From assembly GCF_014652875.1 (NCBI RefSeq), contig NZ_BMZQ01000001.1:1240001-1304000 (forward strand): a stretch of 64,000 bases of DNA. The letters run 5' to 3'. The stretch comes from Tianweitania populi. GTDB taxonomy: Bacteria; Pseudomonadota; Alphaproteobacteria; Rhizobiales; Rhizobiaceae. Under the pieces are notes generated by a model that was not told where the DNA came from, did no database searches, and saw only the letters and a program-made list of their open reading frames with translations. Positions 1 through 8,556 of this stretch are shown here, piece after piece (the stretch's first letter is position 1; each line of letters opens with the position of its first letter). The position numbers and the translations under genes were made by a program.

Positions 1-498
1 GCGGGCGGCGCCAAGGACGCGTTCGAAAAGGCCGAGCCGATCCTGGAGCGCATGGGCAAGCGCTCGGTTCATTGCGGCGATGCGGGTGCCGGACAGGCTG
101 CCAAGATCTGCAACAACATGATCCTAGGCGTGTCGATGATCGCAGCAGCGGAAGCCTTTGTGCTCGGCGAAAAGCTTGGCCTGTCGCATCAGGCGCTGTT
201 CGACGTGGCTTCGACTTCATCCGGCCAATGCTGGGCGATCACCACCAACTGCCCGGTTCCCGGCCCTGTGCCGACCTCGCCGGCCAATCGCGAATACAAG
301 CCGGGCTTCGCCGCAGCTTTGATGCTAAAGGATCTGAAACTCGCCCAGGAAGCGGCAGGATCGGCCGGTGCGGAAACGCCGCTTGGCGCTCAGGCGGCTG
401 AACTTTACAGCCGGTTCGAAGCGCTGGGCCATGGCGGCGAGGACTTCTCCGGCATCATCAACTTCCTACGCAGCGACACTGAAAAAACAACGGCCTGA
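1..498 (+). CDS. mmsB: 3-hydroxyisobutyrate dehydrogenase, C-terminal part
   Basis: The reading frame is open from the first base, so the gene starts outside the window and only the last 165 residues are present. The visible part is the all-helical substrate and dimerisation domain of the beta-hydroxyacid dehydrogenase family. The stretch GQAAKICNN holds the catalytic lysine and its conserved asparagine partner, and the C-terminus has the usual KDLKLA and GGEDFSGII motifs. The family enzyme oxidises 3-hydroxyisobutyrate to methylmalonate semialdehyde with NAD+ in valine catabolism. No other valine-pathway gene lies downstream, so any operon partners are to the left. Other family members such as tartronate semialdehyde reductase are less likely given the motif spelling. 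Confidence 0.9.
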   Translation, partial: AGGAKDAFEKAEPILERMGKRSVHCGDAGAGQAAKICNNMILGVSMIAAAEAFVLGEKLGLSHQALFDVASTSSGQCWAITTNCPVPGPVPTSPANREYKPGFAAALMLKDLKLAQEAAGSAGAETPLGAQAAELYSRFEALGHGGEDFSGIINFLRSDTEKTTA

Positions 499-589
499 CA
501 GGCGATACCGTCAACTTAACACGCATTTTAAGCTTTGCTTTAGGACTCCGTAACCAGCCAGTAACGATGTCCCTGTAGAAGGATGTGCA

Positions 590-727
590 TGGCGGTTGAA
601 ACCACCGCCACCCGCTCCGGATCAGGTACTGCGTACCGGAGCAGTAAACTTCGCTGTGTGTTGTTCGCGAAGTGCCAAGCGTTTCACTGGCAAAGCCGCG
701 ATCGCAGGAATGCGAGCGCGGTTTTTG
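590..727 (+). terminator. Structured intergenic region ending in an intrinsic terminator
   Basis: Three inverted repeats follow each other after the dehydrogenase gene. The first lies near 592-610 (GGCGGT and ACCGCC arms). The second lies near 614-643 (GCTCCGG and CCGGAGC with an inner GGTAC/GTACC). The third lies at 696-722, with 11-bp arms carrying one mismatch, followed by five T residues. The last has the form of a rho-independent terminator for rightward transcription. It sits about 200 bases after the stop codon, unusually far for a simple gene end. Confidence 0.6.
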
Positions 728-740
728 CGTTTTGCAGGTT

Positions 741-1394
741 TCAGGTCGAAGTTCCAGGCAGCGCTTCCTGGCCATCCTCGACGATAACGATCGGCTCCTG
801 GCCATCGATTGTCACCGCGAGCCTGTCGATCTTCCAAACATCAGCATCGCGATGAAGCTGCGAGAAGATCGTCCCCGATCCCTTGCTGCCGCTCACCGGA
901 ATGTTGAAGCCAGCGCCACCCGTGCCGTCGCCATTGGTGCTGACACCGCCGGTGAAGAAACTCGATGCGCTGAAGTCATCGCCCAGTGCCTGCGCGACGC
1001 GCGGATCGCTACGCGCAGCATCCAGCGTCATCTGGTACGCGTCACTGCTGCGCATGATCGCCATGGTGCCGAATACCAACCCGACGCCGGCGGCGATCGA
1101 CAGGAGGACGACAAGGAAGCCGGCGATCGCCCAGCGACGCTGTACCTTGCGAAAATGCTCGGCGTCGCGCCAGGCCCGGTTCTTCCAGGCCAAGCGGCTA
1201 CCGCGTGCGCCGAGAATAAAGACCATCACGATGTTGACCAGCGGCACAAACATCAGAAGCGCGATCCACACGCTGTTGCCGATGCCCCAGATCCAGTTAA
1301 GCAGGAACGCGCCCCAGTTCCAGCGGTCGAGTTCCGGCGGGATCTCTGGCGGATTGTTCAACGGCTCGTCGAAATAGACTTTCGGCTCGGTCAT
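741..1394 (-). CDS. Coa1-domain membrane protein
   Basis: This 217-residue protein has a Pro-rich N-terminus, two or three hydrophobic segments between about residues 28 and 60, a cytosolic basic loop with KVQRRW, and another membrane span near residues 88-112. The C-terminal part (about 113-205) has the Coa1-type pattern: a SSDAYQ...ALG helix, a Gly-rich turn, IPVSGSKGSG, and a final strand with DIDRLAV-like spacing. Bacterial Coa1-family proteins are annotated after the mitochondrial cytochrome oxidase assembly factor, but their role in bacteria is largely untested. It is transcribed opposite to the upstream dehydrogenase and ends near its terminator. No oxidase genes are nearby, so the functional link is only by family name. 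Confidence 0.65.
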   Translation of the reverse strand: MTEPKVYFDEPLNNPPEIPPELDRWNWGAFLLNWIWGIGNSVWIALLMFVPLVNIVMVFILGARGSRLAWKNRAWRDAEHFRKVQRRWAIAGFLVVLLSIAAGVGLVFGTMAIMRSSDAYQMTLDAARSDPRVAQALGDDFSASSFFTGGVSTNGDGTGGAGFNIPVSGSKGSGTIFSQLHRDADVWKIDRLAVTIDGQEPIVIVEDGQEALPGTST

Positions 1395-1475
1395 CTCTGG
1401 CTATCCCTTGGACATGGTCCCAGCTGATCTTGCTCACAGCTTCCATGAAGGTCTAAAACAGCAGACACCCTCAGT

Positions 1476-2654
1476 TCAAGCCGAGCGCATCCGCGCGCGC
1501 ACGACACCAAGCAGCAGCAGGCCGGTGCTGAAGATGCCCAGCATGAAAGGCAGGGCATGCGCACCGAGGACCTGCATCGAACCGCCCGACGTCGGCGGTC
1601 CCGCAATGCCGCCAAAGCCCCACATCATCGCAAACGCCGCGTTACCGGCCACCAGCATCGTGCCGGAAAAGCGCTGACCGAGTTCGATCACGGACATCGT
1701 ATACATGCCGTAGGAAAAGGCTCCCCAGAAGAAGATGGCCGGCCACTGGAAAGGCGTTCCGAGAACCATGGGCAGGAGCGCGCAACCGCCTGTCGCGAAT
1801 AAGGCGCAAAGCACCATCACCGCGCGCGCGCTCAGGCGCTCCGCCAACAGCCCAAGCGGGATCTGTAAGGCGACATTGCCGAAGAAGAAGACCGTCAGCA
1901 GTGTGGCCAGCTGTTGTTCTTCCAGGCCCATGGATCGGCCATAGGTCGGAAACAGAGCGAGCATGGAGGTTTCGGTTGCGGCAGCCACCCATACCGCCGC
2001 CAGCAAGGTCGGCGCAGCCGGCAGAAACCGCCTGACAGTGCCCTGCTGCTCGTCTTCGTGGAACGGCGGCAACCTTGTCGAAGCCAGCCGCACGAACAAT
2101 CCGCAGATCAAGAAGGCCGAAAAGCCCAGCGAGAAGGGCAGAATGCCCGACGTGCCGATTACCGCCAGCGTCGCAGGACCGCTCGCAAAGCCGAGCGAGA
2201 TGATCGAGGTATAAGCGCCCATGAACCGCCCGCGCTGTTGCGGCGGTGCCAGGGACATCATCCAGACTTCGCTCAAGACATAAAGCGGGATGACGCTCAT
2301 CCCCAAGAGGAATCGCAGCGGAAACCACAGCCACACATTCTGCGTCAGCCCGATTAAGGCAAACAACGTTGCGCAGAGAAGCGAACACACGGTGACGGTC
2401 ATGATGCCGCCCAGTCGCTTGACGATCGCAGGGATCTGCGTGGCGGCGATCATCATGCCGAGGGGCGACATCGCCGCCGACAAGCCGATCATCGTCGGCG
2501 ACACACCCTGCCGCCCGAGAATGAAGCTGAGCAGCGGGTAAGACAGCCCCTGCGCAATTGCGAACACCGACACGGTGGCCGTAACGGCCGCGATCGCCAG
2601 CCAGGGAACCGGTGTCTTCAAGGCAGGCCCAGGCGCCGCATCGGGTCGCAACAT
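1476..2654 (-). CDS. MFS transporter, YcaD-like
   Basis: This is a 392-residue protein with about twelve hydrophobic segments. The central part contains the YcaD-type signature LSEVWMMSLAPPQQRG followed by RFMGAYTSIISLGFASGP, a conserved cytoplasmic loop and helix of this MFS subgroup. The ATG at 2654 was chosen over an earlier in-frame start at 2738 because AGGGGAG lies 10 bases upstream and because it puts the first membrane span close to the N-terminus. The substrate is unknown; relatives are usually called YcaD or CynX-like permeases without experimental support. The gene stands alone, and the Coa1 gene downstream is in the same direction 81 bases away. Confidence 0.85.
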   Translation of the reverse strand: MLRPDAAPGPALKTPVPWLAIAAVTATVSVFAIAQGLSYPLLSFILGRQGVSPTMIGLSAAMSPLGMMIAATQIPAIVKRLGGIMTVTVCSLLCATLFALIGLTQNVWLWFPLRFLLGMSVIPLYVLSEVWMMSLAPPQQRGRFMGAYTSIISLGFASGPATLAVIGTSGILPFSLGFSAFLICGLFVRLASTRLPPFHEDEQQGTVRRFLPAAPTLLAAVWVAAATETSMLALFPTYGRSMGLEEQQLATLLTVFFFGNVALQIPLGLLAERLSARAVMVLCALFATGGCALLPMVLGTPFQWPAIFFWGAFSYGMYTMSVIELGQRFSGTMLVAGNAAFAMMWGFGGIAGPPTSGGSMQVLGAHALPFMLGIFSTGLLLLGVVRARMRSA

Positions 2655-2844
2655 CAGATACAAGCTCCCCTTCTTCGGCCACGATAAACACTGAAAAGCA
2701 AACGAGCAGGCCCGCGAACGCGACTCGCGCAGCAGCAAGACGTACCGAAGTGCTGGCAGCTATCACGGCTCGCTATGCGCCGCTATCGGCCCAGCGACAC
2801 GAATGCGCTTTGACAGCAGGCGCCGACGAACGTCAGCATGGATT

Positions 2845-2870
2845 GGAACTTCCGGCATAACTCCATGCTT
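2845..2870 (+). promoter_or_regulatory. Possible EcfG-type general stress promoter
   Basis: GGAAC at 2845-2849 is followed after 17 bases by GCTT, resembling the GGAAC-N16/17-CGTT pattern that alphaproteobacterial EcfG sigma factors use. The downstream gene resembles general stress SDRs, which fits. The -10 element is imperfect, so the call is weak. Confidence 0.25.
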
Positions 2871-2899
2871 CCTGCTGTTCACCCCAGCGGAGACCAGCC

Positions 2900-3916
2900 A
2901 TGACCGACACCAACGACAAGATCACACGCCGGAGCGTTCTCGGCACTACGGCCATGGGTCTGGCTGCGACTGCGGCAACTGGCGGGTCTGCTGCGGCACA
3001 AACCAGCAGCGCGCAGGCGGCCGAACGCGCGATCCCCGCTTTGCGCGACCCGCGGGACGCTTACACACGCGAGCGCTTCAAGGAACAGAAGCAGCCATGG
3101 CCGGGTCTTGCACGCGACATGAACCCGCGCCCCGATCACGGTGAAAAGACCTATCGCGGATCGGGCAAGCTCGAGGGCCGTCGTGCCCTGGTGACCGGCG
3201 GCGATAGCGGCATCGGCCGAGCGGCCGTGATCGCCTTTGCGCGCGAAGGTGCCGATGTAGCCATCAACTACCATCCCGACGAAGAAGCCGATGCGCAGGA
3301 GGTTGTGGCGCTGATCCGCGATGCCGGACGCAAGGCCGTCGCCCTGCCCGCCGACATCCGTACGCGCGAAGCTTGCGAAAAGGTTGTGCGGGACGCCATC
3401 GAGCAGCTAGGCGGGCTCGATCTCCTCGTCAACAATGCCGCCTATCAACAGTCCAAAGCGGACATCATGGAGATTTCCGACGAACAGTTCGTGCGGACCT
3501 ATGAAACCAACGTCTTCCACGTTTTCCGTTTCTGCAAGGCGGCCATTCCCTCAATGCCGGCCGGCTCGGTGATCATCAACACGATTTCGCAGAACTCGTA
3601 TGATCCGGGCGAAGACCTGATCGATTATGCCTCCACCAAGGCCGCGATCCAGAACCTGACGCGCGGTATGGCCAAGCAGCTTGCGAAGAAGGGCATCCGC
3701 GTCAATGCGGTGTCTCCCGGTCCGATCTGGACGCCGCTTCAGGTGGCCGGCGGGCAGCTGGAAGGCAAGATGGGCGAGTTCGGGCAGGACACGTCGTTGG
3801 GTCGCGCCGGTCAGCCGGCTGAACTGGCCTCGCTCTATGTTGCGCTTGCTTCCAGCGAAGCGACCTTCAGCACCGGCACGGCAGTCGGCGCGCATGGCGG
3901 TACCGGGCAGCCGTAA
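2900..3916 (+). CDS. Tat-exported SDR oxidoreductase (general stress protein 39/YghA-like)
   Basis: This 338-residue protein begins with a twin-arginine signal (R10-R11 in KITRRSVLG, then an Ala-rich hydrophobic stretch ending near AAAQ), so the folded, cofactor-loaded enzyme is likely exported to the periplasm. The classical short-chain dehydrogenase domain starts near residue 90, with the TGGDSGIG nucleotide loop at 99-106, NNAA, a catalytic serine in NTISQNS and the Tyr-x3-Lys pair in DYASTKAA. The pre-domain segment with PWPGL and NPRPDHGE is typical of the YhdF/YghA branch. Substrate is unknown; relatives are annotated as glucose 1-dehydrogenase or aldehyde reductase. GGAG precedes the ATG by nine bases. 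Confidence 0.85.
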   Translation: MTDTNDKITRRSVLGTTAMGLAATAATGGSAAAQTSSAQAAERAIPALRDPRDAYTRERFKEQKQPWPGLARDMNPRPDHGEKTYRGSGKLEGRRALVTGGDSGIGRAAVIAFAREGADVAINYHPDEEADAQEVVALIRDAGRKAVALPADIRTREACEKVVRDAIEQLGGLDLLVNNAAYQQSKADIMEISDEQFVRTYETNVFHVFRFCKAAIPSMPAGSVIINTISQNSYDPGEDLIDYASTKAAIQNLTRGMAKQLAKKGIRVNAVSPGPIWTPLQVAGGQLEGKMGEFGQDTSLGRAGQPAELASLYVALASSEATFSTGTAVGAHGGTGQP

Positions 3917-4068
3917 AGTCAGGCCAACTCGCGCAGTCGGTCACTATGCCTCCCGCGCGAGCAGCGTCCCATGTCGCTTTGCTCGCGCTTTTGGTCGTCG
4001 CCCTGTCACACGCAGGCTGGCGGGATCGCCATGATGCTCCCGCGAATCCTGACGACCGAGGCCGTCCC

Positions 4069-5646
4069 ATGACTGATCTCTCCGCAACCGGCGAAACCGT
4101 GCCCTCCTCCGATCGTGCGCGGCGTGGAGGGCGCGCCGGCAAGCGCATCGGTGGAGCGAGTGCCTTCGAACAGCCCGCTTTCCGCCAGCTGCGGATCCCG
4201 TTTACGCCGACAACAATTGTGTCCGACGACGAGCTCGAATCGATCCACCTCGCCTCCCTTCGCGTGCTGAAGGAGATCGGCGTCGATGTGCTGCATGAAG
4301 GCGCCAAGCAGATCATGAAGGAGCACGGCGCCGATGTGCAGCCGGGCTCGGATCGCGTGCGGTTCGATGCCGACATAATCCTGGAACTGATCAGCCATGC
4401 ACCGTCCGAGTTCACGCTGCATGCGCGCAACCCCGCGCACAACGTGACCTTCGGCGGCAACAACATCGTATTTGCGATGGTGGCTTCGGCCCCGAACTGC
4501 TCAGACAACGATCGCGGGCGGCGTCCTGGCAACCAGGAGGATTACCGAAACTTCCTTCGATTGGCGCAGATGCACAACATCATCCACCTGACCGGCGGCT
4601 ATCCGGTGGAGCCGATCGACATTCACCCGTCTGTGCGTCACCTCGAATGCATCCGCGATCTGGCGACGCTGACCGACAAGGTGTTCCACATCTATTCGCT
4701 CGGCAAGGAGCGCAATGTCGACGGCATCGAGCTGACGCGCATCGCACGCGGGATCAGCCGCGAGCAGCTGGAGCGCGAGCCTTCGGTCTTCACCATCATC
4801 AACACCAACTCGCCGCTGAAACTCGACATTCCGATGATGGAAGGCATCATCCAGATGTCGTCGGCCGGACAGGTCGTGGTGGTCACGCCCTTCACGCTGT
4901 CTGGTGCCATGGCGCCGGTGACGATTGCCGGCGCGCTGGTGCAGCAGAATGCGGAAGCGCTGGCAGGTCTTGCCTTCGCGCAGATGGTGAAAAAAGGCGC
5001 GCCGGTGGCTTATGGCGGCTTTACCTCCAATGTTGACATGAAGTCGGGCGCGCCGGCTTTCGGCACGCCCGAATATATGAAGGCGCAGATCGTCGGCGGG
5101 CAGCTGGCGCGGCGCTATAACATCCCTTACCGCACCTCCAACACCTGCGCGGCAAACGCGGTGGATGCGCAATCGGCCTATGAAAGCGTGTTCTCGCTGT
5201 GGGGCGCGATCCAGGGTGGCGGCAATTTCATGATGCATGCGGCGGGCTGGCTCGAAGGCGGCTTACGCGCCTCCTTCGAGAAGGTGATCCTCGATGTCGA
5301 TTTGCTGCAGATGGTGGCCGAGTACCTCGCGCCGCTCGACCTATCGGAGGATGCCTTGGCAGTGGATGCGATCCGCGATGTCGGTCCCGGCGGGCACTTC
5401 TTCGGAACGCCGCACACGCAATCGCGCTACAAGAACGCGTTCTATTCGCCGGTTCTCTCGGACTGGCGCAACTTTGAAAGCTGGTCCGAGGCCGGCAGTC
5501 CGACGGCGCTTGAGAAGGCGAACCGCGTATTCAAGGAGCGCCTCGCGACCTACGAACAGCCTGTCATGGACCCGGCCATCCGCGAGGAGCTCGACGCCTT
5601 CGTGGACAAGCGTCGCGCCGAGGGCGGCGCGCCGACCGACTTCTGA
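4069..5646 (+). CDS. MttB-family corrinoid-dependent methyltransferase 1
   Basis: This 525-residue protein belongs to the trimethylamine methyltransferase MttB superfamily, whose members move a methyl group from a quaternary or tertiary amine to a Co(I) corrinoid protein. The barrel is marked by SPLKLDIPMMEG, the GAMAPVTIAG segment, the GAPAFGTPE turn, and HAAGWLEGG. The frame has no in-frame amber codon, so it is not the pyrrolysine-dependent trimethylamine enzyme; characterised non-Pyl members act on glycine betaine, proline betaine or carnitine. The ATG at 4069 starts at the usual family length; an earlier in-frame ATG at 3946 would add an unrelated hydrophobic stretch. Residues 16-29 form an Arg/Gly-rich tail (RARRGGRAGKRIGG). 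A DMGDH-like flavoprotein gene follows after 51 bases, suggesting consecutive demethylation steps. Substrate remains unassigned. Confidence 0.88.
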   Translation: MTDLSATGETVPSSDRARRGGRAGKRIGGASAFEQPAFRQLRIPFTPTTIVSDDELESIHLASLRVLKEIGVDVLHEGAKQIMKEHGADVQPGSDRVRFDADIILELISHAPSEFTLHARNPAHNVTFGGNNIVFAMVASAPNCSDNDRGRRPGNQEDYRNFLRLAQMHNIIHLTGGYPVEPIDIHPSVRHLECIRDLATLTDKVFHIYSLGKERNVDGIELTRIARGISREQLEREPSVFTIINTNSPLKLDIPMMEGIIQMSSAGQVVVVTPFTLSGAMAPVTIAGALVQQNAEALAGLAFAQMVKKGAPVAYGGFTSNVDMKSGAPAFGTPEYMKAQIVGGQLARRYNIPYRTSNTCAANAVDAQSAYESVFSLWGAIQGGGNFMMHAAGWLEGGLRASFEKVILDVDLLQMVAEYLAPLDLSEDALAVDAIRDVGPGGHFFGTPHTQSRYKNAFYSPVLSDWRNFESWSEAGSPTALEKANRVFKERLATYEQPVMDPAIREELDAFVDKRRAEGGAPTDF

Positions 5647-5697
5647 CTCGAAACATCATTCACCTGACTCAAACTCTGATCGCACGGACGTAAATCC

Positions 5698-8301
5698 ATG
5701 AAATCTCATGTCAAAGCGGTTGTTATCGGCGGCGGCGTCGTTGGCTGTTCGGTGCTCTACCACCTAGCCCGTGCCGGCTGGACCGATGTAATGCTGATCG
5801 AGCGCTCGGAGCTGACCTCCGGCTCATCCTGGCATGCGGCGGGCGGCTTCCATACGCTGAACGGCGATCCGAACGTCGCCAAGCTCCAAGCCTACACCGT
5901 GCAGCTCTACAAGGAACTGGAAGAGCTTTCCGGCCAGTCCTGCGGCTTGCATCTCACCGGCGGCGCAATGGTGGCGGATAGCCCCGAACGCATGGACTTC
6001 CTGCGCCTCGCTCACGCCAAGGGCCGTTATCTGGGCATGGACACCGAGCTGATCACGCCCTCGGAAGTGAAGGCCATGTTCCCGCTGATGGACGAGAAGA
6101 ACTTCGTTGGCGCGATGTGGGACCCTGTTGAAGGCCATCTCGACCCCTCCGGCACGACGCATGCCTATGCCAGGGCGGCGCAGAAGCTCGGCGCGGAGAT
6201 CGTGCTGCGCAATCCCGTGACGGAACTGACGCAGGATGCCGACGGCACCTGGAACGTGGTGACCGTCAACGGCACGGTACGCTGCGAGCATGTCGTGAAC
6301 TGCGGCGGGTTGTGGGCGCGCGAAGTCGGCCGCATGGTCGGCGTCGAACTGCCGCTGCTGGCCATGGAGCACATGTATCTCCTGACCGAAGACATTCCGG
6401 AGGTCATGGAGTTCAACAAGTCCACCGGCCGCGAAATGATCGGCGTGATGGACTTCAAGGGCGAGATCTATACCCGTCAGGAACGCAACGGCGTTCTGCT
6501 CGGCACCTATGAAAAGGCCTGCAGACCCTGGTCGCCGGTCAATACGCCATGGGACTTCGGCCATGAGTTGCTGGCGCCTGATCTGGATCGTATCGCGCCC
6601 TCGCTGGAAGTCGGCTTCCGCCATTTTCCGGGCATCGAAAAGGCTGGCATCAAGCAGATCATCAACGGCCCCTTCACCTTTGCGCCGGACGGCAATCCGC
6701 TGGTCGGGCCGGTGCAGGGCCTGACCAATTTCTGGTGCGCTTGCGCGGTGATGGCGGGCTTCAGCCAAGGCGGCGGCGTGGGGCTGGCGCTGTCGAACTG
6801 GATGGTGAACGGCGATCCCGGTTTCGATGTCTGGGGCATGGATGTCGCGCGCTTCGGCGAATGGGCGACGCTGCGCTACACGAATGCCAAGGTGCGCGAA
6901 AACTACTCGCGCCGCTTCTCGATCCGCTTCCCGAACGAGGAACTTCCCGCCGCGCGACCCGCGCAAACCACACCGCTATTCGACCGAATGGTCGCGCAGA
7001 ATGCCGTTATGGGAGACAGCTGGGGGCTCGAAACACCGCTCTGGTTCGCGCCTGAAGGCACCGAGCCCAAGGACATCGTTTCTTACCGCCGCTCCAATGA
7101 CTTCGAGCATGTCGGCAACGAGGTTCGGGCGACGCGTGAACGGGTTGGCGTGACCGAGATTGCCAACTTCGCGAAGTATGAAGTGTCGGGTCCAGGCGCA
7201 CGGGCCTTTCTCGATCACCTCATGACCAACCGCATGCCGAAGCCCGGCCGCATCGTCTTGACGCCGATGCTGAACGAGTTCGGCAAGCTGATCGGCGACT
7301 TCACGATTGCCAATATGGGCGCCAAGGCGGGCAGCGAGCGCTTCATGATCTGGGGCTCGTCGGCCGCGCAGAAGTATCACATGCGCTGGTTCGAGGCTCG
7401 GCTGCCTAAGGACGGATCGGTCAGCATCCATCGCTTTGACCAGACGCTGGTGGGTCTGGCCATTGCCGGACCGAAGAGCCAGGCACTGCTGGCAAAACTT
7501 ACGGATATCGATGTTTCATCCAGCGCATTCCGCTTTATGGACTTCCGCGAGATGGCGGTGGGAGGCGCGCCCTGCATGGTCAACCGCATCTCCTATACCG
7601 GCGATCTCGGCTACGAAATCTGGATGCAGCCGGCTTACGAGCGGCTGGTCTATGCGGCGATCAAGGACGCGGGTGAAGAGTTCGGCATCGTCGACTTCGG
7701 CATGCGGGCGCTGTTGTCCATGCGCTTGGAGAAGAACTTCCCGACCTGGTATCGCGAGCTGCGGCCGATCTACGGTCCCTTCGAGGGCGGGATGGATCGC
7801 TTCATCAAGCTGGAAAAGAACGACTTCATCGGGCGGGAAGCCGCGGCCAAGGAGTTCGCGGACGGCCCGAAGCTGCGCAGGGTGTCGATGATCGTGGATG
7901 CTGTGGATGCCGACGTGATGGGCGACGAGCCGATCTGGGCGAAGATCGGCGACACCGACTACGGCACCGTCGACAAGCCGCATGGCTATGGTGCGCCGCG
8001 TTTCGACAGCACGGGGGCGGCGATTGCTGCCACCACCAAGTCGCCCTCGCCCGAAACGGATGGCGATGCGTCGGCGGTGCTGGGTCTGCGGGATGGTGAC
8101 TGGCGCGTGGTGGGCTGGGTGACGTCGGGCGGCTATGCCCATTACGTCGGTAAGTCGCTGGCGCAGGGCTATGTGCCCGCAGCCCTGGCGGAAGACGAAA
8201 GCGAAGGCCTGTTCGAGATCGAGATCTTGGGCAAGCGCTGCAAGGCGCGGATCAATGTCGAGCCGCTGTTTGATCCAACCGGTAAAAAGATGCGCGGCTG
8301 A
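5698..8301 (+). CDS. DMGDH/sarcosine dehydrogenase-like flavoprotein with GcvT domain 1
   Basis: This 867-residue protein has the architecture of dimethylglycine and sarcosine dehydrogenases: an N-terminal DAO-type FAD domain (GGGVVG at 11-16), a linker domain to about 425, a folate-binding GcvT domain (about 430-715), and a GcvT C-terminal barrel to the end. His46 in SSWHAAGG aligns with the histidine that holds FAD covalently in DMGDH. Such enzymes oxidise an N-methyl group and pass the one-carbon unit to tetrahydrofolate. It shares an operon with methyltransferase 1 and ends at a strong terminator, so it probably handles the product of that enzyme, for example dimethylglycine if the substrate is glycine betaine. 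The exact amine cannot be read from sequence. Confidence 0.85.
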   Translation: MKSHVKAVVIGGGVVGCSVLYHLARAGWTDVMLIERSELTSGSSWHAAGGFHTLNGDPNVAKLQAYTVQLYKELEELSGQSCGLHLTGGAMVADSPERMDFLRLAHAKGRYLGMDTELITPSEVKAMFPLMDEKNFVGAMWDPVEGHLDPSGTTHAYARAAQKLGAEIVLRNPVTELTQDADGTWNVVTVNGTVRCEHVVNCGGLWAREVGRMVGVELPLLAMEHMYLLTEDIPEVMEFNKSTGREMIGVMDFKGEIYTRQERNGVLLGTYEKACRPWSPVNTPWDFGHELLAPDLDRIAPSLEVGFRHFPGIEKAGIKQIINGPFTFAPDGNPLVGPVQGLTNFWCACAVMAGFSQGGGVGLALSNWMVNGDPGFDVWGMDVARFGEWATLRYTNAKVRENYSRRFSIRFPNEELPAARPAQTTPLFDRMVAQNAVMGDSWGLETPLWFAPEGTEPKDIVSYRRSNDFEHVGNEVRATRERVGVTEIANFAKYEVSGPGARAFLDHLMTNRMPKPGRIVLTPMLNEFGKLIGDFTIANMGAKAGSERFMIWGSSAAQKYHMRWFEARLPKDGSVSIHRFDQTLVGLAIAGPKSQALLAKLTDIDVSSSAFRFMDFREMAVGGAPCMVNRISYTGDLGYEIWMQPAYERLVYAAIKDAGEEFGIVDFGMRALLSMRLEKNFPTWYRELRPIYGPFEGGMDRFIKLEKNDFIGREAAAKEFADGPKLRRVSMIVDAVDADVMGDEPIWAKIGDTDYGTVDKPHGYGAPRFDSTGAAIAATTKSPSPETDGDASAVLGLRDGDWRVVGWVTSGGYAHYVGKSLAQGYVPAALAEDESEGLFEIEILGKRCKARINVEPLFDPTGKKMRG

Positions 8302-8324
8302 GGCAGCACTTCCGTCCCACAAAG

Positions 8325-8355
8325 AAAAGGCGAGATCCCTGTGGTCTCGCCTTTT
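8325..8355. terminator. Bidirectional intrinsic terminator
   Basis: The arms AAAAGGCGAGA (8325-8335) and TCTCGCCTTTT (8345-8355) are perfectly complementary, giving an 11-bp stem with A and T tracts on both sides. It ends the methyltransferase 1/flavoprotein operon and also the small convergent gene that stops at 8365. Confidence 0.9.
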
Positions 8356-8364
8356 GCGTTCGTG

Positions 8365-8532
8365 TCAGTGCATCTGCTCGGGTTCGTTATAGCCGCGCTC
8401 TGTTGCGTCTTTTTGCGCAACGCGTTCGGTCGGCGTCAAGCGGCGGCGACGGATCAGGGCGTAGGCAATGACGATGATGAGAATGAGCGGGCCAAGCACG
8501 GTTGCCAGGCTCCAAACGGATGAAAAGTCCAT
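8365..8532 (-). CDS. 55-residue single-span membrane protein
   Basis: This short reading frame encodes 55 residues: MDFSSVWSL, a hydrophobic segment at about 10-27 (TVLGPLILIIVIAYALI), then a basic RRRR cluster and a charged tail ending EPEQMH. GGAG lies six bases before the ATG. The positive-inside rule places the C-terminus in the cytoplasm. It sits just downstream (same strand) of the PhnD-like gene, 25 bases after it. No family is recognised. Similar small single-span proteins are common in Hyphomicrobiales and mostly uncharacterised. Confidence 0.65.
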   Translation of the reverse strand: MDFSSVWSLATVLGPLILIIVIAYALIRRRRLTPTERVAQKDATERGYNEPEQMH

Positions 8533-8556
8533 GACGATCTCCATGCGGGTTCTTGC

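Noticed and set aside
672-1427. Plus-strand 251-codon frame opposite the Coa1-domain gene
   Set aside because: Composition is shadow-like (Arg, Asp, His rich) and the minus-strand frame has membrane spans and a domain.
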